In this document: positions 45,800-53,848 of the stretch, piece by piece
Layout: every line of letters starts with the position of its first letter
Numbering within the stretch: position 1 is the first letter of the stretch
Source: Pollutimonas sp963706785
GTDB lineage: Bacteria > Pseudomonadota > Gammaproteobacteria > Burkholderiales > Burkholderiaceae_B
Assembly: GCA_963706785.1 (NCBI GenBank)
Contig: CAVPNJ010000004.1
Location: 620,001-684,000, forward strand
DNA length: 64,000 nucleotides
Direction: 5' to 3'
Program-made: the position numbers and the translations under genes
Notes under the pieces: model-generated
What the model was told of the DNA's origin: nothing
The model's input: only the letters and a program-made list of their open reading frames with translations
Database searches by the model: none

Positions 45800-46648
45800 A
45801 TGTACACCTTGATTGCCAGTGTAGCGTGTAGCGTAGCGGTATCGATCCTGCTGAAAATAGCTCGGCGCAAGAGTATACAAATTGATCAAGCCATCGCCGT
45901 GAACTATGTGGTGGCGGCCGCCTTTTGCTTGATTATCTTTCAGCCTCATCCGGCATCCTTGCTGAGCCCCACCACACCGTGGTGGATCTTGATTGCCCTT
46001 GGGGTATTGCTACCCACTATTTTTCTGGCGATGGCGGGGGCGGTTCGCCATGCGGGCATTGTATTAAGCGATGCGGCCCAACGGCTTTCGCTGTTTATCC
46101 CTTTGCTGGCAGCTTTCCTGCTGTTCGGCGAAACCTTGTCGCCTAACAAACTGCTAGGTATCGGCGTGGCAATTGTGGCGTTGATCTGTCTTCTGGTTCG
46201 TCCGAGGCAAGCCGGAACAGAAAGCGACACGCGCAGCACGGTAATGCTCTTGCTGTCTGTATGGCTGGGGTATGGCGCCATAGACATTCTCTTCAAGCAG
46301 TTGTCTAAAAGCGGGGCGGCGTTTTCAAGCAGCCTTTTCGTTGCCTTCACCTTGGCCGGCGTACTGATTTTCTTGTATCTGATCGCGACGCGCACTGTCT
46401 GGGCGCGACGTAATATCATTGCCGGGCTGGTATTGGGTGCGCTGAATTTTGGCAATATCTACTTTTACATCCGGGCCCATCAAGTGTTTCCAGAAAATCC
46501 TACGCTGGTGTTCTCGGCCATGAATATTGGGGTGATATCTTTGGGCACCTTGGTAGGTGCCGGGCTGTTCAAAGAAAAGCTGTTATGGACCAATGCGCTG
46601 GGCATTGCTCTTGCCATCACGGCAATCGTGGTCCTGATTCCCAGATAA
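45800..46648 (+). CDS. EamA/DMT-family permease
   Basis: 282 residues with about ten hydrophobic segments in two similar halves, the layout of drug/metabolite transporters. A conserved end-of-helix LLGIGVAIVALICLLVRPR closes the first half and WTNALGIALAITAIVVLIPR the second. It follows bioB by 11 bases and may be co-transcribed. The substrate is unknown; a role in biotin export or uptake is only a guess from position. Confidence 0.85.
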   Translation: MYTLIASVACSVAVSILLKIARRKSIQIDQAIAVNYVVAAAFCLIIFQPHPASLLSPTTPWWILIALGVLLPTIFLAMAGAVRHAGIVLSDAAQRLSLFIPLLAAFLLFGETLSPNKLLGIGVAIVALICLLVRPRQAGTESDTRSTVMLLLSVWLGYGAIDILFKQLSKSGAAFSSSLFVAFTLAGVLIFLYLIATRTVWARRNIIAGLVLGALNFGNIYFYIRAHQVFPENPTLVFSAMNIGVISLGTLVGAGLFKEKLLWTNALGIALAITAIVVLIPR

Positions 46649-46662
46649 AGAAAACAACTGCC

Positions 46663-47964
46663 CTACGGTGCCGGCACGACCTCGTCCTCTGGGGCCGTTT
46701 CCTGCACCGACTCGAACGATAGATCGCTTTCAAGGTCTACCCGCGGATCCAGCGCGGCGACTACATTGGACGCCTGCAAACTGTCGGACATCGGTACGAA
46801 ATGCGTTGGGGCGTCCTCGCTGAGATTCTCGCCGCTGACCCTTTGCGGGCGAATGAATATCACCAGTATCGCGGTGCATGCCGAAACAAAGACAAAATAG
46901 ACGCTCGGGTTTATTTCACGCATTAGCAAGCCAGCGATCATTGGCCCGACGCAAGCGCCCAGCCCATAGACCATATACAGGATAGCGCTCAGGCCGACGC
47001 GCCGTTCCGGGTCAACGTTATCGTTGGCGAACGCAGCGCCTAGCGGGTATAGGGTGAACTGTAAAACACCAAATGCGCAGGAGAACAGCAGCAGGGCCCA
47101 ATAAGGGAAAATCCACCATCCCCATAAGGGAATTGAGATTAAGGCCAGGATAAGTGCACTGACGCGTATCAGCCGCACCCGGTCAATACGATCGGCAAGC
47201 CAACCCACCGGCCACTGAAACAGCAATCCCGATGCAACAGCGGCAGCCAAAAAGACGGCGACCTGGTCGCTGGAGAGCCCCTGTTTTATGGCATACACCG
47301 GGGCCAAACCATAAAATGCACCGATGATGGTCCCGGCGATAAAAAGCACCGTCATAGACAACGGTACCCGGGACACATAATATTTGATCTGAATGGGGGC
47401 CGGCACCTGCACTGCCGGATGCGAAAGACGCGTAATGGCGACAGGCACCATGCACAACGCCGAACACATGGCCACAAAGATAAGTGGTTCGTAATTCAGA
47501 TTGGGAAACAAGGTAAGGGCCAGCTGACCCAGCACCGTCCCTAAACTGGAACTTACCATATAGAAGCCGAATACCCGGCCGCGCTGATGATTTTCTGTCT
47601 GCTCGTTGAGCCAGCTTTCCAGCGCCATGAATTGCGTCACCATGGCGATCCCGGCCACAAAGCGCAACGCCAGCCAAACCCATAAATTGTCCACCAACGC
47701 TAGAGTAAGAACCGTAATGGTGACAATGGCCCCTGTGGCCGAGTATGCGCGTATATGACCGACCCGGATTATTAGCTTGTGGCCAATGCGAGCGCCGAAC
47801 ACCAGGCCAAGATAATAGACGGCGATCAGTGCGCCGATCCAGACTTCCGACACTGAGTCTGCAGTTAAACGCAGACTCAGATAGGTGTTAAAGAGCCCCG
47901 ACCCAACCAACAACAATAACGTCGCCAGATAAAGCGAAGAAAATGCGGCGACCATCTTGACCAT
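46663..47964 (-). CDS. MFS transporter (YcaD-like)
   Basis: 433 residues with 12 predicted helices and a hydrophilic C-terminal tail of about 60 residues rich in acidic residues. Seen: SLYLATLLLLVGSGLFNTYLSLRL, the loop GARIGHKLIIRVGHIR between helices 2 and 3 (MFS motif A region), LESWLNEQTENHQRGRVFGFYM and GWLADRIDRVRLIR. This pattern matches the YcaD subfamily. Convergent to the DMT gene. Substrate unknown. Confidence 0.85.
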   Translation of the reverse strand: MVKMVAAFSSLYLATLLLLVGSGLFNTYLSLRLTADSVSEVWIGALIAVYYLGLVFGARIGHKLIIRVGHIRAYSATGAIVTITVLTLALVDNLWVWLALRFVAGIAMVTQFMALESWLNEQTENHQRGRVFGFYMVSSSLGTVLGQLALTLFPNLNYEPLIFVAMCSALCMVPVAITRLSHPAVQVPAPIQIKYYVSRVPLSMTVLFIAGTIIGAFYGLAPVYAIKQGLSSDQVAVFLAAAVASGLLFQWPVGWLADRIDRVRLIRVSALILALISIPLWGWWIFPYWALLLFSCAFGVLQFTLYPLGAAFANDNVDPERRVGLSAILYMVYGLGACVGPMIAGLLMREINPSVYFVFVSACTAILVIFIRPQRVSGENLSEDAPTHFVPMSDSLQASNVVAALDPRVDLESDLSFESVQETAPEDEVVPAP

Positions 47965-47985
47965 ATGAACCCGGGCTCCGTAAAA

Positions 47986-48492
47986 CTATCCTAATTGACC
48001 CAATAAAGTTGCGGCGTCGCTGACTTCAAACTGACCGCCTTTCTCGATGTTCAGTTGCTTAACGACACCATCTACCAGCAAGGCTGAGTAGCGTTGCGAA
48101 CGCATGCCCATGCCCCGCGCCGTCAAATCCAACTCGAGACCAAGCTGGCTGGTCCAGGCAGCGCTTCCATCAGCCAGCATGCGCACGCGACCGTCTACGC
48201 CTTGATCTCGCCCCCATGCACCCATGACAAAAGGGTCGTTCACGGCCAGGCACCAAATTTCGTCTACACCCTTGGCTTTCAACTGATCAGCCATTTGAAC
48301 GTAACCCGGCAAATGTTTGGCGGAACACGTAGGCGTGAAGGCACCTGGTACAGCAAACAGGGCAATGGTCTTGCCCTTGACTTGGTCAGCCACTTGAAAA
48401 TTATTGGGGCCCACGGCACATGATTCGGTGGCGGTTTCAATGAATTCGGCCAAAGTACCGTCTGGTACACGATCACCAACTTGGATGGACAT
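47986..48492 (-). CDS. Peroxiredoxin, Prx5 type
   Basis: Thiol peroxidase reducing hydrogen peroxide and alkyl peroxides. 168 residues from the ATG at 48492 (MSIQVGDRVPDGTLAEF). Seen: active-site PGAFTPTCSAKHLPGYV with the peroxidatic cysteine in the TxxC motif, WCLAVNDPFVMGAWGRDQG, and the RYSALLVDGVVKQLNIEKGG tail typical of the Prx5 group. Start chosen because the upstream 22 residues have a poor ribosome site. Confidence 0.92.
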   Translation of the reverse strand: MSIQVGDRVPDGTLAEFIETATESCAVGPNNFQVADQVKGKTIALFAVPGAFTPTCSAKHLPGYVQMADQLKAKGVDEIWCLAVNDPFVMGAWGRDQGVDGRVRMLADGSAAWTSQLGLELDLTARGMGMRSQRYSALLVDGVVKQLNIEKGGQFEVSDAATLLGQLG

Positions 48493-48717
48493 ATGCTTTC
48501 TCCGATATTGCTCTAGTGAAGCGCGGCACCGGCATGGCGCCGCAGGAACCGCCATCATACGACGGACATGCCAAGATTATGCCGGACTCGAATAAGTACA
48601 TGACGAAAGCGTCTTGATTCACATGCACTTTGTAACGATATCAGGCCGCAACCTGTGGCATTCTTCGTGAACAATAAGTATCGCCCCGAAGTACAACAAC
48701 ATAACAGGAGGACAACT

Positions 48718-49113
48718 TTGATACTGCCCAAATTATCCGGTGCGCTCATAGGCATGTCGTTACTGGGAAGCGCCTATGCCGCCTCAATTCTTGAACGGCG
48801 AATCTCGCTAAGTCAGTGGGTATTGATGTGCGGTGCCGCCAATGGCGCCGCAGAAGCGGTCGGCGCAACTAAAAAAGACTGCGCAAGCCACCGCAGTACA
48901 ACACAAAGGCACCTTACGCGCTACGCCACCGAGCACGGTCAAATACTGAATGATTTCGACGCTTTATTTGACTTAGGGCGCCTGGAAGGTAAGAAACTTA
49001 TTGCATCGAAGCTGTTGCGACATGATGGCAGGCTCGCAGCGCTTATGCATGGCTTTCAGCGCGACAAAAGCATTCCATACCAAGACGTCGAAAAGGCACT
49101 AAGCAGCTGCTGA
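48718..49113 (+). CDS. Small secreted protein of unknown function
   Basis: 131 residues from a TTG at 48718, which has AGGAGG six bases upstream, a stronger signal than any upstream ATG. Signal peptide (MILPKLSGALIGMSLLGSAYA, cut before ASILERR). The mature part has three cysteines (MCGAANGA, KKDCASH, ALSSC) and is mostly helical, charged at the end. No family recognised. Stands alone 92 bases upstream of moaC. Confidence 0.6.
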   Translation: MILPKLSGALIGMSLLGSAYAASILERRISLSQWVLMCGAANGAAEAVGATKKDCASHRSTTQRHLTRYATEHGQILNDFDALFDLGRLEGKKLIASKLLRHDGRLAALMHGFQRDKSIPYQDVEKALSSC

Positions 49114-49205
49114 TACCGGCAATCCGGCAATGTCGTGATGCAGTGTCCCTTCTGGGCGAATAACGTATATCATAAGACTACTATCAAGCCTTTTGGTATA
49201 ACGAA

Positions 49206-49703
49206 ATGAGCAACACCCTGGAAGACGAAGGCGTACTTAGCCACCTTGACGAATCCGGCCAGATTCGCATGGTAGACGTCGGCAGCAAGGCTACTACAAT
49301 GCGCACCGCCATCGCGGAGGGACGCGTCCGCATGAGCGCTCAGGCCTACCGATTGTTGACGGCTCGGGAAAACGCCAAAGGTGAAGTCCTGAACACTGCC
49401 CGCGTGGCAGGAGTACTGGCTGCAAAGCGCTGCGCCGAACTCATTCCCTTATGTCACACCTTACCCCTTAGTTTTGTGGGAATAGAGTTCTTTCCGGACG
49501 ACTCCACCCATTGCATTACAGTGCGAACCACCTGTCGCAGCGACTACAAAACCGGCGTCGAAATGGAAGCAATGATGGCATGCAGCATTGCCGCTCTGAC
49601 CATATACGACATGTGCAAAGCTGCCGACAAAGGTATCAGCGTGGAACAAATCCGCCTGCGCTATAAATCGGGAGGCAAAAGTGGTGAATGGCACAACGAT
49701 TAA
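49206..49703 (+). CDS. moaC: Cyclic pyranopterin monophosphate synthase
   Basis: Second half of the first step in molybdenum cofactor synthesis. 165 residues. Seen: VDVGSKATTMRTAIAEGRVRM, the active-site AAKRCAELIPLCHTLPLSFVGI, RTTCRSDYKTGVEMEAMMACSIAALTIYDMCKAAD, and RLRYKSGGKSGEW. First of the plus-strand moaC-moaD-moaE-moaB-moeA block. Confidence 0.97.
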   Translation: MSNTLEDEGVLSHLDESGQIRMVDVGSKATTMRTAIAEGRVRMSAQAYRLLTARENAKGEVLNTARVAGVLAAKRCAELIPLCHTLPLSFVGIEFFPDDSTHCITVRTTCRSDYKTGVEMEAMMACSIAALTIYDMCKAADKGISVEQIRLRYKSGGKSGEWHND

Positions 49704-49935
49704 AGTTTTGTACTTCGCGCAAGTCGCAGAATTGACCAAAATACGCGAAGAACAGTGGCCCCTTACGCAAGCGCTATCCGGCGTCGACTGGCTCGCGCAG
49801 CTCGAATCGCGCTATCCGCAACTGGCCCCGGTCAAGCGGCTTAAGCTCGCCATCAATCAGTATCACGTCGGGCACCACAGCCTGATAAAGCCTGGCGACG
49901 AAGTCGCGGTATTTGAACCAGTCACCGGAGGGTAA
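49681..49935 (+). CDS. moaD: Molybdopterin synthase sulfur-carrier subunit
   Basis: 84 residues, ubiquitin-like, ending in the conserved double glycine (TGG) that is thiocarboxylated and passes sulfur to MoaE. GTG start at 49681, with GGGAGG just upstream; a second GTG follows. It overlaps moaC by 23 bases. Seen: KVLYFAQVAELT and EVAVFEPVTGG. Confidence 0.94.
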   Translation: MVNGTTIKVLYFAQVAELTKIREEQWPLTQALSGVDWLAQLESRYPQLAPVKRLKLAINQYHVGHHSLIKPGDEVAVFEPVTGG

Positions 49936-49938
49936 GAC

Positions 49939-50406
49939 ATGGTCGTCATACAAAAGGCCGACTTCGATGTTGCCGCTTTGATGGCACAGTTGCACGCCGC
50001 CACCGGCGGCAAAGGCGGCGCTATTGTCAGCTTTACGGGCTATGTTCGGGATTACGCCGAGAATGCAGGCACACAATCCCTTTTTCTTGAGCACTATCCC
50101 GGCATGTGCGAGCGCGAAATCGAAACGCTATGCGCCACTGCCCAATCGCGCTGGAATGTACTGGATTGCACTGTCGTGCATCGAGTTGGCGAACTGCAAC
50201 TGAAGGATCAAATCGTATTTGTCGCCGTCGCCAGCGCGCATCGTGGCGACGCTTTTGCCGCATGCGAATTCCTTATCGACGCATTGAAGACGCGCGCTCC
50301 GTTCTGGAAACGCGAGACACTAACCAGCGGGGAACAATTCTGGGTGCAGCAGCGCGAAAGCGATGTCAGTAAAACCGATCAATGGGACGAGCCTTCCGAA
50401 GCGTAA
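49939..50406 (+). CDS. moaE: Molybdopterin synthase catalytic subunit
   Basis: 155 residues. Adds the dithiolene sulfurs with MoaD. Seen: GAIVSFTGYVRDYAENAG, LFLEHYPGMCEREIE, VVHRVGELQLKDQIVFVAVASAHRGDAFAACEFLIDALKTRAPFWKRE with the catalytic lysine. Three bases after moaD. Confidence 0.96.
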   Translation: MVVIQKADFDVAALMAQLHAATGGKGGAIVSFTGYVRDYAENAGTQSLFLEHYPGMCEREIETLCATAQSRWNVLDCTVVHRVGELQLKDQIVFVAVASAHRGDAFAACEFLIDALKTRAPFWKRETLTSGEQFWVQQRESDVSKTDQWDEPSEA

Positions 50407-50414
50407 AGAAGATC

Positions 50415-50930
50415 ATGAGCAAAGCCGATACCAGCAAACCAGCCGCTTCCTTAGCATGCGCGGTCCTGACCATTTCTGATACGCGCAACACAGGCAACGA
50501 CACTTCGGGCGACTACCTGGTGCAAAGCGTGATCGCTGCCGGGCACCGTTGCGAAAAACGGGACATCAGTCAAGACAATATATACGACGTGCGAAAAGTC
50601 ATTAGCGACTGGATCGCCGATAAAACCATACAAGTCATACTGACCAATGGTGGCACGGGTTTTGCGCATAAGAAGTCGACGGCCGAAGCCATTACTCCCC
50701 TACTCGACCTGACGATCGCCGGTTTCGGAGAACTATTTCGCTACTTGTCTTATCTGGAAATCGGCTCATCAACCGTGCAGTCCGACGCCTTTGCTGGCTC
50801 GGCCAACAATACGCTGATTTTCTGCATGCCAGGTTCGACCAGCGCGTGCAAAACAGCGTGGGAAAAGATCATCAAAGAGCAACTGGATAGCACGCATCGG
50901 CCCTGCAATTTCGCCACCCATTACGCTTAA
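50415..50930 (+). CDS. moaB: Molybdenum cofactor synthesis protein B
   Basis: 171 residues from the ATG at 50415 (MSKADTSKPAAS). Belongs to the MogA/MoaB fold: LTISDTRNTGNDTSGDYLV, the ILTNGGTGFAHKKSTAEAITPLLD motif and FGELFRYLSYLEIGSSTVQSDAFAGSANNTLIFCMPGSTSACKTAW. The IGSS motif is typical of MoaB. It may adenylate molybdopterin or have lost that activity; a MogA paralogue is at 3823-4446. Confidence 0.9.
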   Translation: MSKADTSKPAASLACAVLTISDTRNTGNDTSGDYLVQSVIAAGHRCEKRDISQDNIYDVRKVISDWIADKTIQVILTNGGTGFAHKKSTAEAITPLLDLTIAGFGELFRYLSYLEIGSSTVQSDAFAGSANNTLIFCMPGSTSACKTAWEKIIKEQLDSTHRPCNFATHYA

Positions 50931-50997
50931 TCAACCTACAGCCGCCGCGGGCGTAACGCCCCGGCCTTCTCTTTCACTTTCTTTTGTGTATTTCACT

Positions 50998-52203
50998 ATG
51001 CTTGATTTTGATGTTGCTCAGTCTCGCCTCGCCGTCGCTGGCAAGCCGCCAAGCATCAGCGAAAGCTGTACGCTACACCAGGCTAAGGGCCGCGTCCTGG
51101 CCCAAACCCTATTCGCCACCGTAGACCTGCCGCCGTCGGACAATAGCGCCATGGACGGTTACGCCATCAGCTATGCCGACTATGCGCCTGGCAAACGCTT
51201 CCCGGTGCAGCAACGCTGCTATGCAGGCGATGCAGCGCAGCCGCTGCAAAAGGGCAATGCCATCCGCCTGTTCACGGGTAGTCTTATCCCCGAAGGCGCC
51301 GACACTGTCGTCATGCAAGAAGACGGCACCGAAGTCGACAATGAATTTGAAATTCACCATGCACCTACCCGGGGTTCGCATGTGCGGCTTCAAGGCGAAG
51401 ACGTACATGCCGGAGACCAGATTTTGGCCAAGGGAACGCTGATAAAGGCGGCCGAGATCGCTATTTTGGCCTCGCAAGGCTATGCCGAAGTGGCGGTCTA
51501 TGCTCCATTGAAAGTCGGTATTCTTACGACGGGCGATGAATTGATCCAACCAGGCCAACCGCGCAGTACAGGCCAAATTTATAACTCGAACGGCCCGATG
51601 CTGGCGGCCATGGTCGAAAATATGGGTGCAAACGTCGTGCATGTGCTTCATGCCGCGGATACCGAAGAATCGCTGCACTCTGCTTTTGCAACGTTACTGG
51701 CCGACTGTGACTTGGTCCTGACGGTTGGTGGGGTCTCGGTGGGCGAAAAAGACCTCGTCAAGCCAGTGATTGAGCAGTTGGGCGGTTCGCTGGATTTATG
51801 GCGTGTCTGCATGAAGCCGGGAAAGCCAGTGGCACTGGCCCATGCCAACGACAAGCCAATAGTGTGTTTGCCCGGCAATCCGGTGTCGGCGTTTGTGGTT
51901 TTCACGTTGCTGGTGTCGCCTTTGATCCGCAGTATGCAGGGGCGCGCGCAAGTTGTGCCCGATATTCAGTATGGAAGGTTGGATACCGATAGAACGTTCA
52001 ATGACAAGCGGGATGATTTCGTTCGTGTCCGTGCCGAGTACGGTTCGGATAGTCTGAGTCGGCTTTTGCCTTATTCGCAACAAGGGTCAGGGATTATCAG
52101 TTCTTTGCCATGGGCAAGCGGACTCGCCCGTGTACCGGCGAATACTTTGATGCAGGGTGGCGATGTGGTGGCTTATTATGATCTGCAGCATTGGTTGGCT
52201 TGA
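50998..52203 (+). CDS. moeA: Molybdopterin molybdenumtransferase
   Basis: Inserts molybdate into adenylated molybdopterin. 401 residues from the ATG at 50998; a GTG four codons upstream is weaker. Seen: DLPPSDNSAMDGYAI, FTGSLIPEGADTVVMQED, GEDVHAGDQILAKGTLI, VGILTTGDELIQPGQPRSTGQIYNSNGPML, TVGGVSVGEKDLVK and KPGKPVALAHANDKPIVCLPGNPVSAF. Last gene of the moa block; to its right begins the accessory island. Confidence 0.96.
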   Translation: MLDFDVAQSRLAVAGKPPSISESCTLHQAKGRVLAQTLFATVDLPPSDNSAMDGYAISYADYAPGKRFPVQQRCYAGDAAQPLQKGNAIRLFTGSLIPEGADTVVMQEDGTEVDNEFEIHHAPTRGSHVRLQGEDVHAGDQILAKGTLIKAAEIAILASQGYAEVAVYAPLKVGILTTGDELIQPGQPRSTGQIYNSNGPMLAAMVENMGANVVHVLHAADTEESLHSAFATLLADCDLVLTVGGVSVGEKDLVKPVIEQLGGSLDLWRVCMKPGKPVALAHANDKPIVCLPGNPVSAFVVFTLLVSPLIRSMQGRAQVVPDIQYGRLDTDRTFNDKRDDFVRVRAEYGSDSLSRLLPYSQQGSGIISSLPWASGLARVPANTLMQGGDVVAYYDLQHWLA

Positions 52204-53023
52204 CGGATCGGCGTGATCGGCTCGCGGCGCCCTAGGGACGCGATACGTCAATTCGGCGCCGATGGCTTGCGTTAAATCCGGTGCATGAGAGTCGAATCCC
52301 GTTAATTCACCACCGCTGGGGATGCAGTAAACCCGGCGCCTGGGGGTGGGGCCAGTCGCGCTCAATGCTTTGCGGTCTCGTTGCCGGGACTACCCGGGCA
52401 CCTGGTATTCAGGTCGTGGAAGCGAGTGACAATACTTCGTTGATAGGGCTAAAGCTGGCAGCCATTGGGTCTGCGGCGGGAACATTGGCCAGAAGGACTG
52501 TAGGAACACATTGGGCGTGCTAACTAATTAATACACGCTAATTTTGCTATACCGGGATGATCAGGCGAAATCAGAATAGACCCATTGCAGTCGTTCGTAG
52601 GTGTCATCAACGGTTCAATCCTATTGGGCGACCTGGATCAGATTGCGGCAAGTGTAGTTAAATATAGCGGTGGTGACCGACCGTTCCCTACGGGGGCGGT
52701 CTATAGGCCCTGGGTCCAGGGCTTCGTTTCTGCTCACACCGTAGGCACCGTCCCCCCATCGATGACATACTCGGTGCCGGTGATCGATGCGGCCCGCGGC
52801 GACACCAGGAACGTGATCAAGAGAGCCTAAGATTCCCTGTCAGTGTTGAAACTGAGCCGCAAGCTGGCTTAGGCGACAGGTTATCCGTGATGATCCGACC
52901 GTTCAGCAATGCCTATGCAAATTAAGGCATTGCCGGGCATATCCTCTGCCCGTTTCCTGCTGCCAAGAATAAACCGAGCGAATGTGGAACAATAGCAAGT
53001 TTAACCAAACTAGAGAGATTTCC
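52204..53023. other. Gene-poor stretch at the edge of the accessory island
   Basis: About 820 bases without an intact gene I can defend. Short open frames on both strands have no recognisable family. The one clear item is a short-chain dehydrogenase remnant (52734-52830). A 7-bp inverted repeat (52825-52831 with 52868-52874) sits at its broken edge. The rest looks like decayed DNA and spacer. Confidence 0.5.
52734..52830 (-). pseudogene. Short-chain dehydrogenase/reductase C-terminal remnant
   Basis: Reading the minus strand into a TGA at 52736-52734 gives ITFLVSPRAASITGTEYVIDGGTVPTV, the hallmark C-terminus of SDR enzymes (FLxSxxASxITGxxxxxDGG). An in-frame TAG lies about 32 codons before the stop and no catalytic YxxxK or nucleotide motif is found upstream, so only the tail survives. 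Confidence 0.8.
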
Positions 53024-53191
53024 ATGGGCAACAAAATCGTTACTGAAGCAGACCGCAAGCGCACTCCCCCTCCCGCCGCTCCCAAGGGCGTGACCTTTAC
53101 CACACAAGGCCGCGGCCAACGTGTGAGCCTGGAGCGTGGCGCGCATACCCACCACAAGAAAAATCCCGGCAAGCGCGCGCACTCGGGTTAA
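53024..53191 (+). CDS. Small basic protein of unknown function
   Basis: 55 residues from the ATG at 53024, with GAGAG about seven bases upstream. The composition is notable: basic, rich in K, R, H and P, with TPPPAAPKGVTFTTQ in the middle and HTHHKKNPGKRAHSG at the end. No membrane segment. An antisense frame (52922-53353, minus) covers the same DNA, but the plus frame has the better ribosome site and more protein-like composition. It could bind nucleic acid; I do not recognise a family. Confidence 0.5.
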   Translation: MGNKIVTEADRKRTPPPAAPKGVTFTTQGRGQRVSLERGAHTHHKKNPGKRAHSG

Positions 53192-53327
53192 TTTCTGGGG
53201 GCAGTTCGCCACCAGCATCCTTCTGGCGTCTAGTGGCGACGCTGACCCTGGGTCTTCGCGCTTGTAAGATCGGCGGCGTCCAGCATCTCCTACCCCCCTA
53301 ATACCGGGGCCGCCACGTCTTGAAGTC

Positions 53328-53349
53328 GATTCCTGGAATCTCAGGAATC
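53328..53349. repeat. 8-bp inverted repeat near the TnpB remnant
   Basis: GATTCCTG (53328-53335) and CAGGAATC (53342-53349) form a perfect stem with a six-base loop. It lies about 70 bases beyond the TnpB remnant's 3' end. IS200/IS605 elements carry subterminal hairpins, but this may be unrelated. Confidence 0.35.
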
Positions 53350-53398
53350 TCAACAGATGAGCTGGACGATCCGTCCGTAAGCCGCGAAAGCCAAATAG

Positions 53399-53453
53399 TT
53401 GGAGTCCTCCCCGACCTCAGCCTATGGCTGCCGCTAGCGCGGTAAGGACGGGG
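53399..53453 (-). ncRNA. Omega-RNA-like 3' structure of a TnpB element
   Basis: Overlapping and beyond the TnpB stop on the minus strand is a three-way folded segment. The outer stem pairs 53409-53413 with 53449-53453 and encloses two perfect hairpins: 53418-53422/53426-53430 and 53431-53434/53439-53442. The minus-strand end reads GTCGGGGAGGACTCCAA, close to the GGGGAGGA-type 3' end where IS200/IS605 guide RNAs pass into the guide. Fold and position are seen; expression is unknown. Confidence 0.5.
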
Positions 53454-53680
53454 ATTCTTAAGCCACAACAGCTTAGGGTTTCTCCTGCGAGACGGCCACG
53501 CCCGGCCGCGAGAATGTTAAGCGCCGCATTCACGTCTCTATCATGGACAGAACCGCATGCGTCGCATTGCCACTCCCTTATTCCAAGACCTGCGATACCT
53601 CTCGGCCTCGATTGTGGCCGTTGGCCACTACTCGAGCAGGTCTGGGATGAATACGCTTCGTCGACCTCTATGGGATCCGC
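53417..53680 (-). pseudogene. TnpB (IS200/IS605 OrfB) C-terminal remnant
   Basis: 87 codons survive, opening after an in-frame TGA (53683-53681) and ending at the natural stop. Read in order: ADPIEVDEAYSSQTCSSSG, PRGIAGLGIREWQCDACG, and HDRDVNAALNILAAG, which are the zinc ribbon and last RuvC motif of TnpB, the RNA-guided nuclease family behind Cas12. The first zinc pair reads CSSS where CxxC is expected: the codon at 53629-53627 is AGT instead of TGT. The second pair (CDAC) is intact. The RuvC and wedge domains upstream are gone, so it cannot be a nuclease. Confidence 0.85.
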
Positions 53681-53776
53681 TCATGCCGAGTTTTTCAACA
53701 CAATAGGCCGAATGAAGTTTATCTTCGGTGGCTCGAGCCGACCCAAAGCGGTAATTGCCCGCTCGAAAAAGCGGAC

Positions 53777-53848
53777 GTTCAACGTCAAAAATCACCGGAC
53801 GGAGGCAAGCGCAGCTTGCGGGAGGTCCGGTGGATTGGTGTGTTGGGC
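53777..53848 (-). repeat. attC-like element B, overlapping glycosyltransferase 3' end
   Basis: 72-base imperfect palindrome. On the minus strand it opens with GCCCAAC (fits RYYYAAC), ends with GTTGAAC (fits GTTRRRY), and has a perfect 8-bp inner pair CACCGGAC/GTCCGGTG plus the central GCAAGC-N3-GCTTGC type hairpin. The last 18 codons of the glycosyltransferase run into it, as cassette genes often do. The spacers between R and L boxes are nine bases, longer than the usual five or six. It may also be a repeat of another kind. Confidence 0.45.

Noticed and set aside
52585..52830. 81-codon plus-strand frame over the SDR remnant
   Set aside because: The minus strand carries the recognisable SDR tail, so the plus frame is a shadow.
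52922..53353. 143-codon minus-strand frame opposite the 55-residue protein
   Set aside because: No ribosome site or motif; the plus frame has a better start and composition. Not certain.
53681..53776. GAGTTTTTCAACA-type stretch suggesting an insertion-sequence end
   Set aside because: Resembles ends of several transposons, but no transposase or matching partner repeat is present, so no element can be defined.
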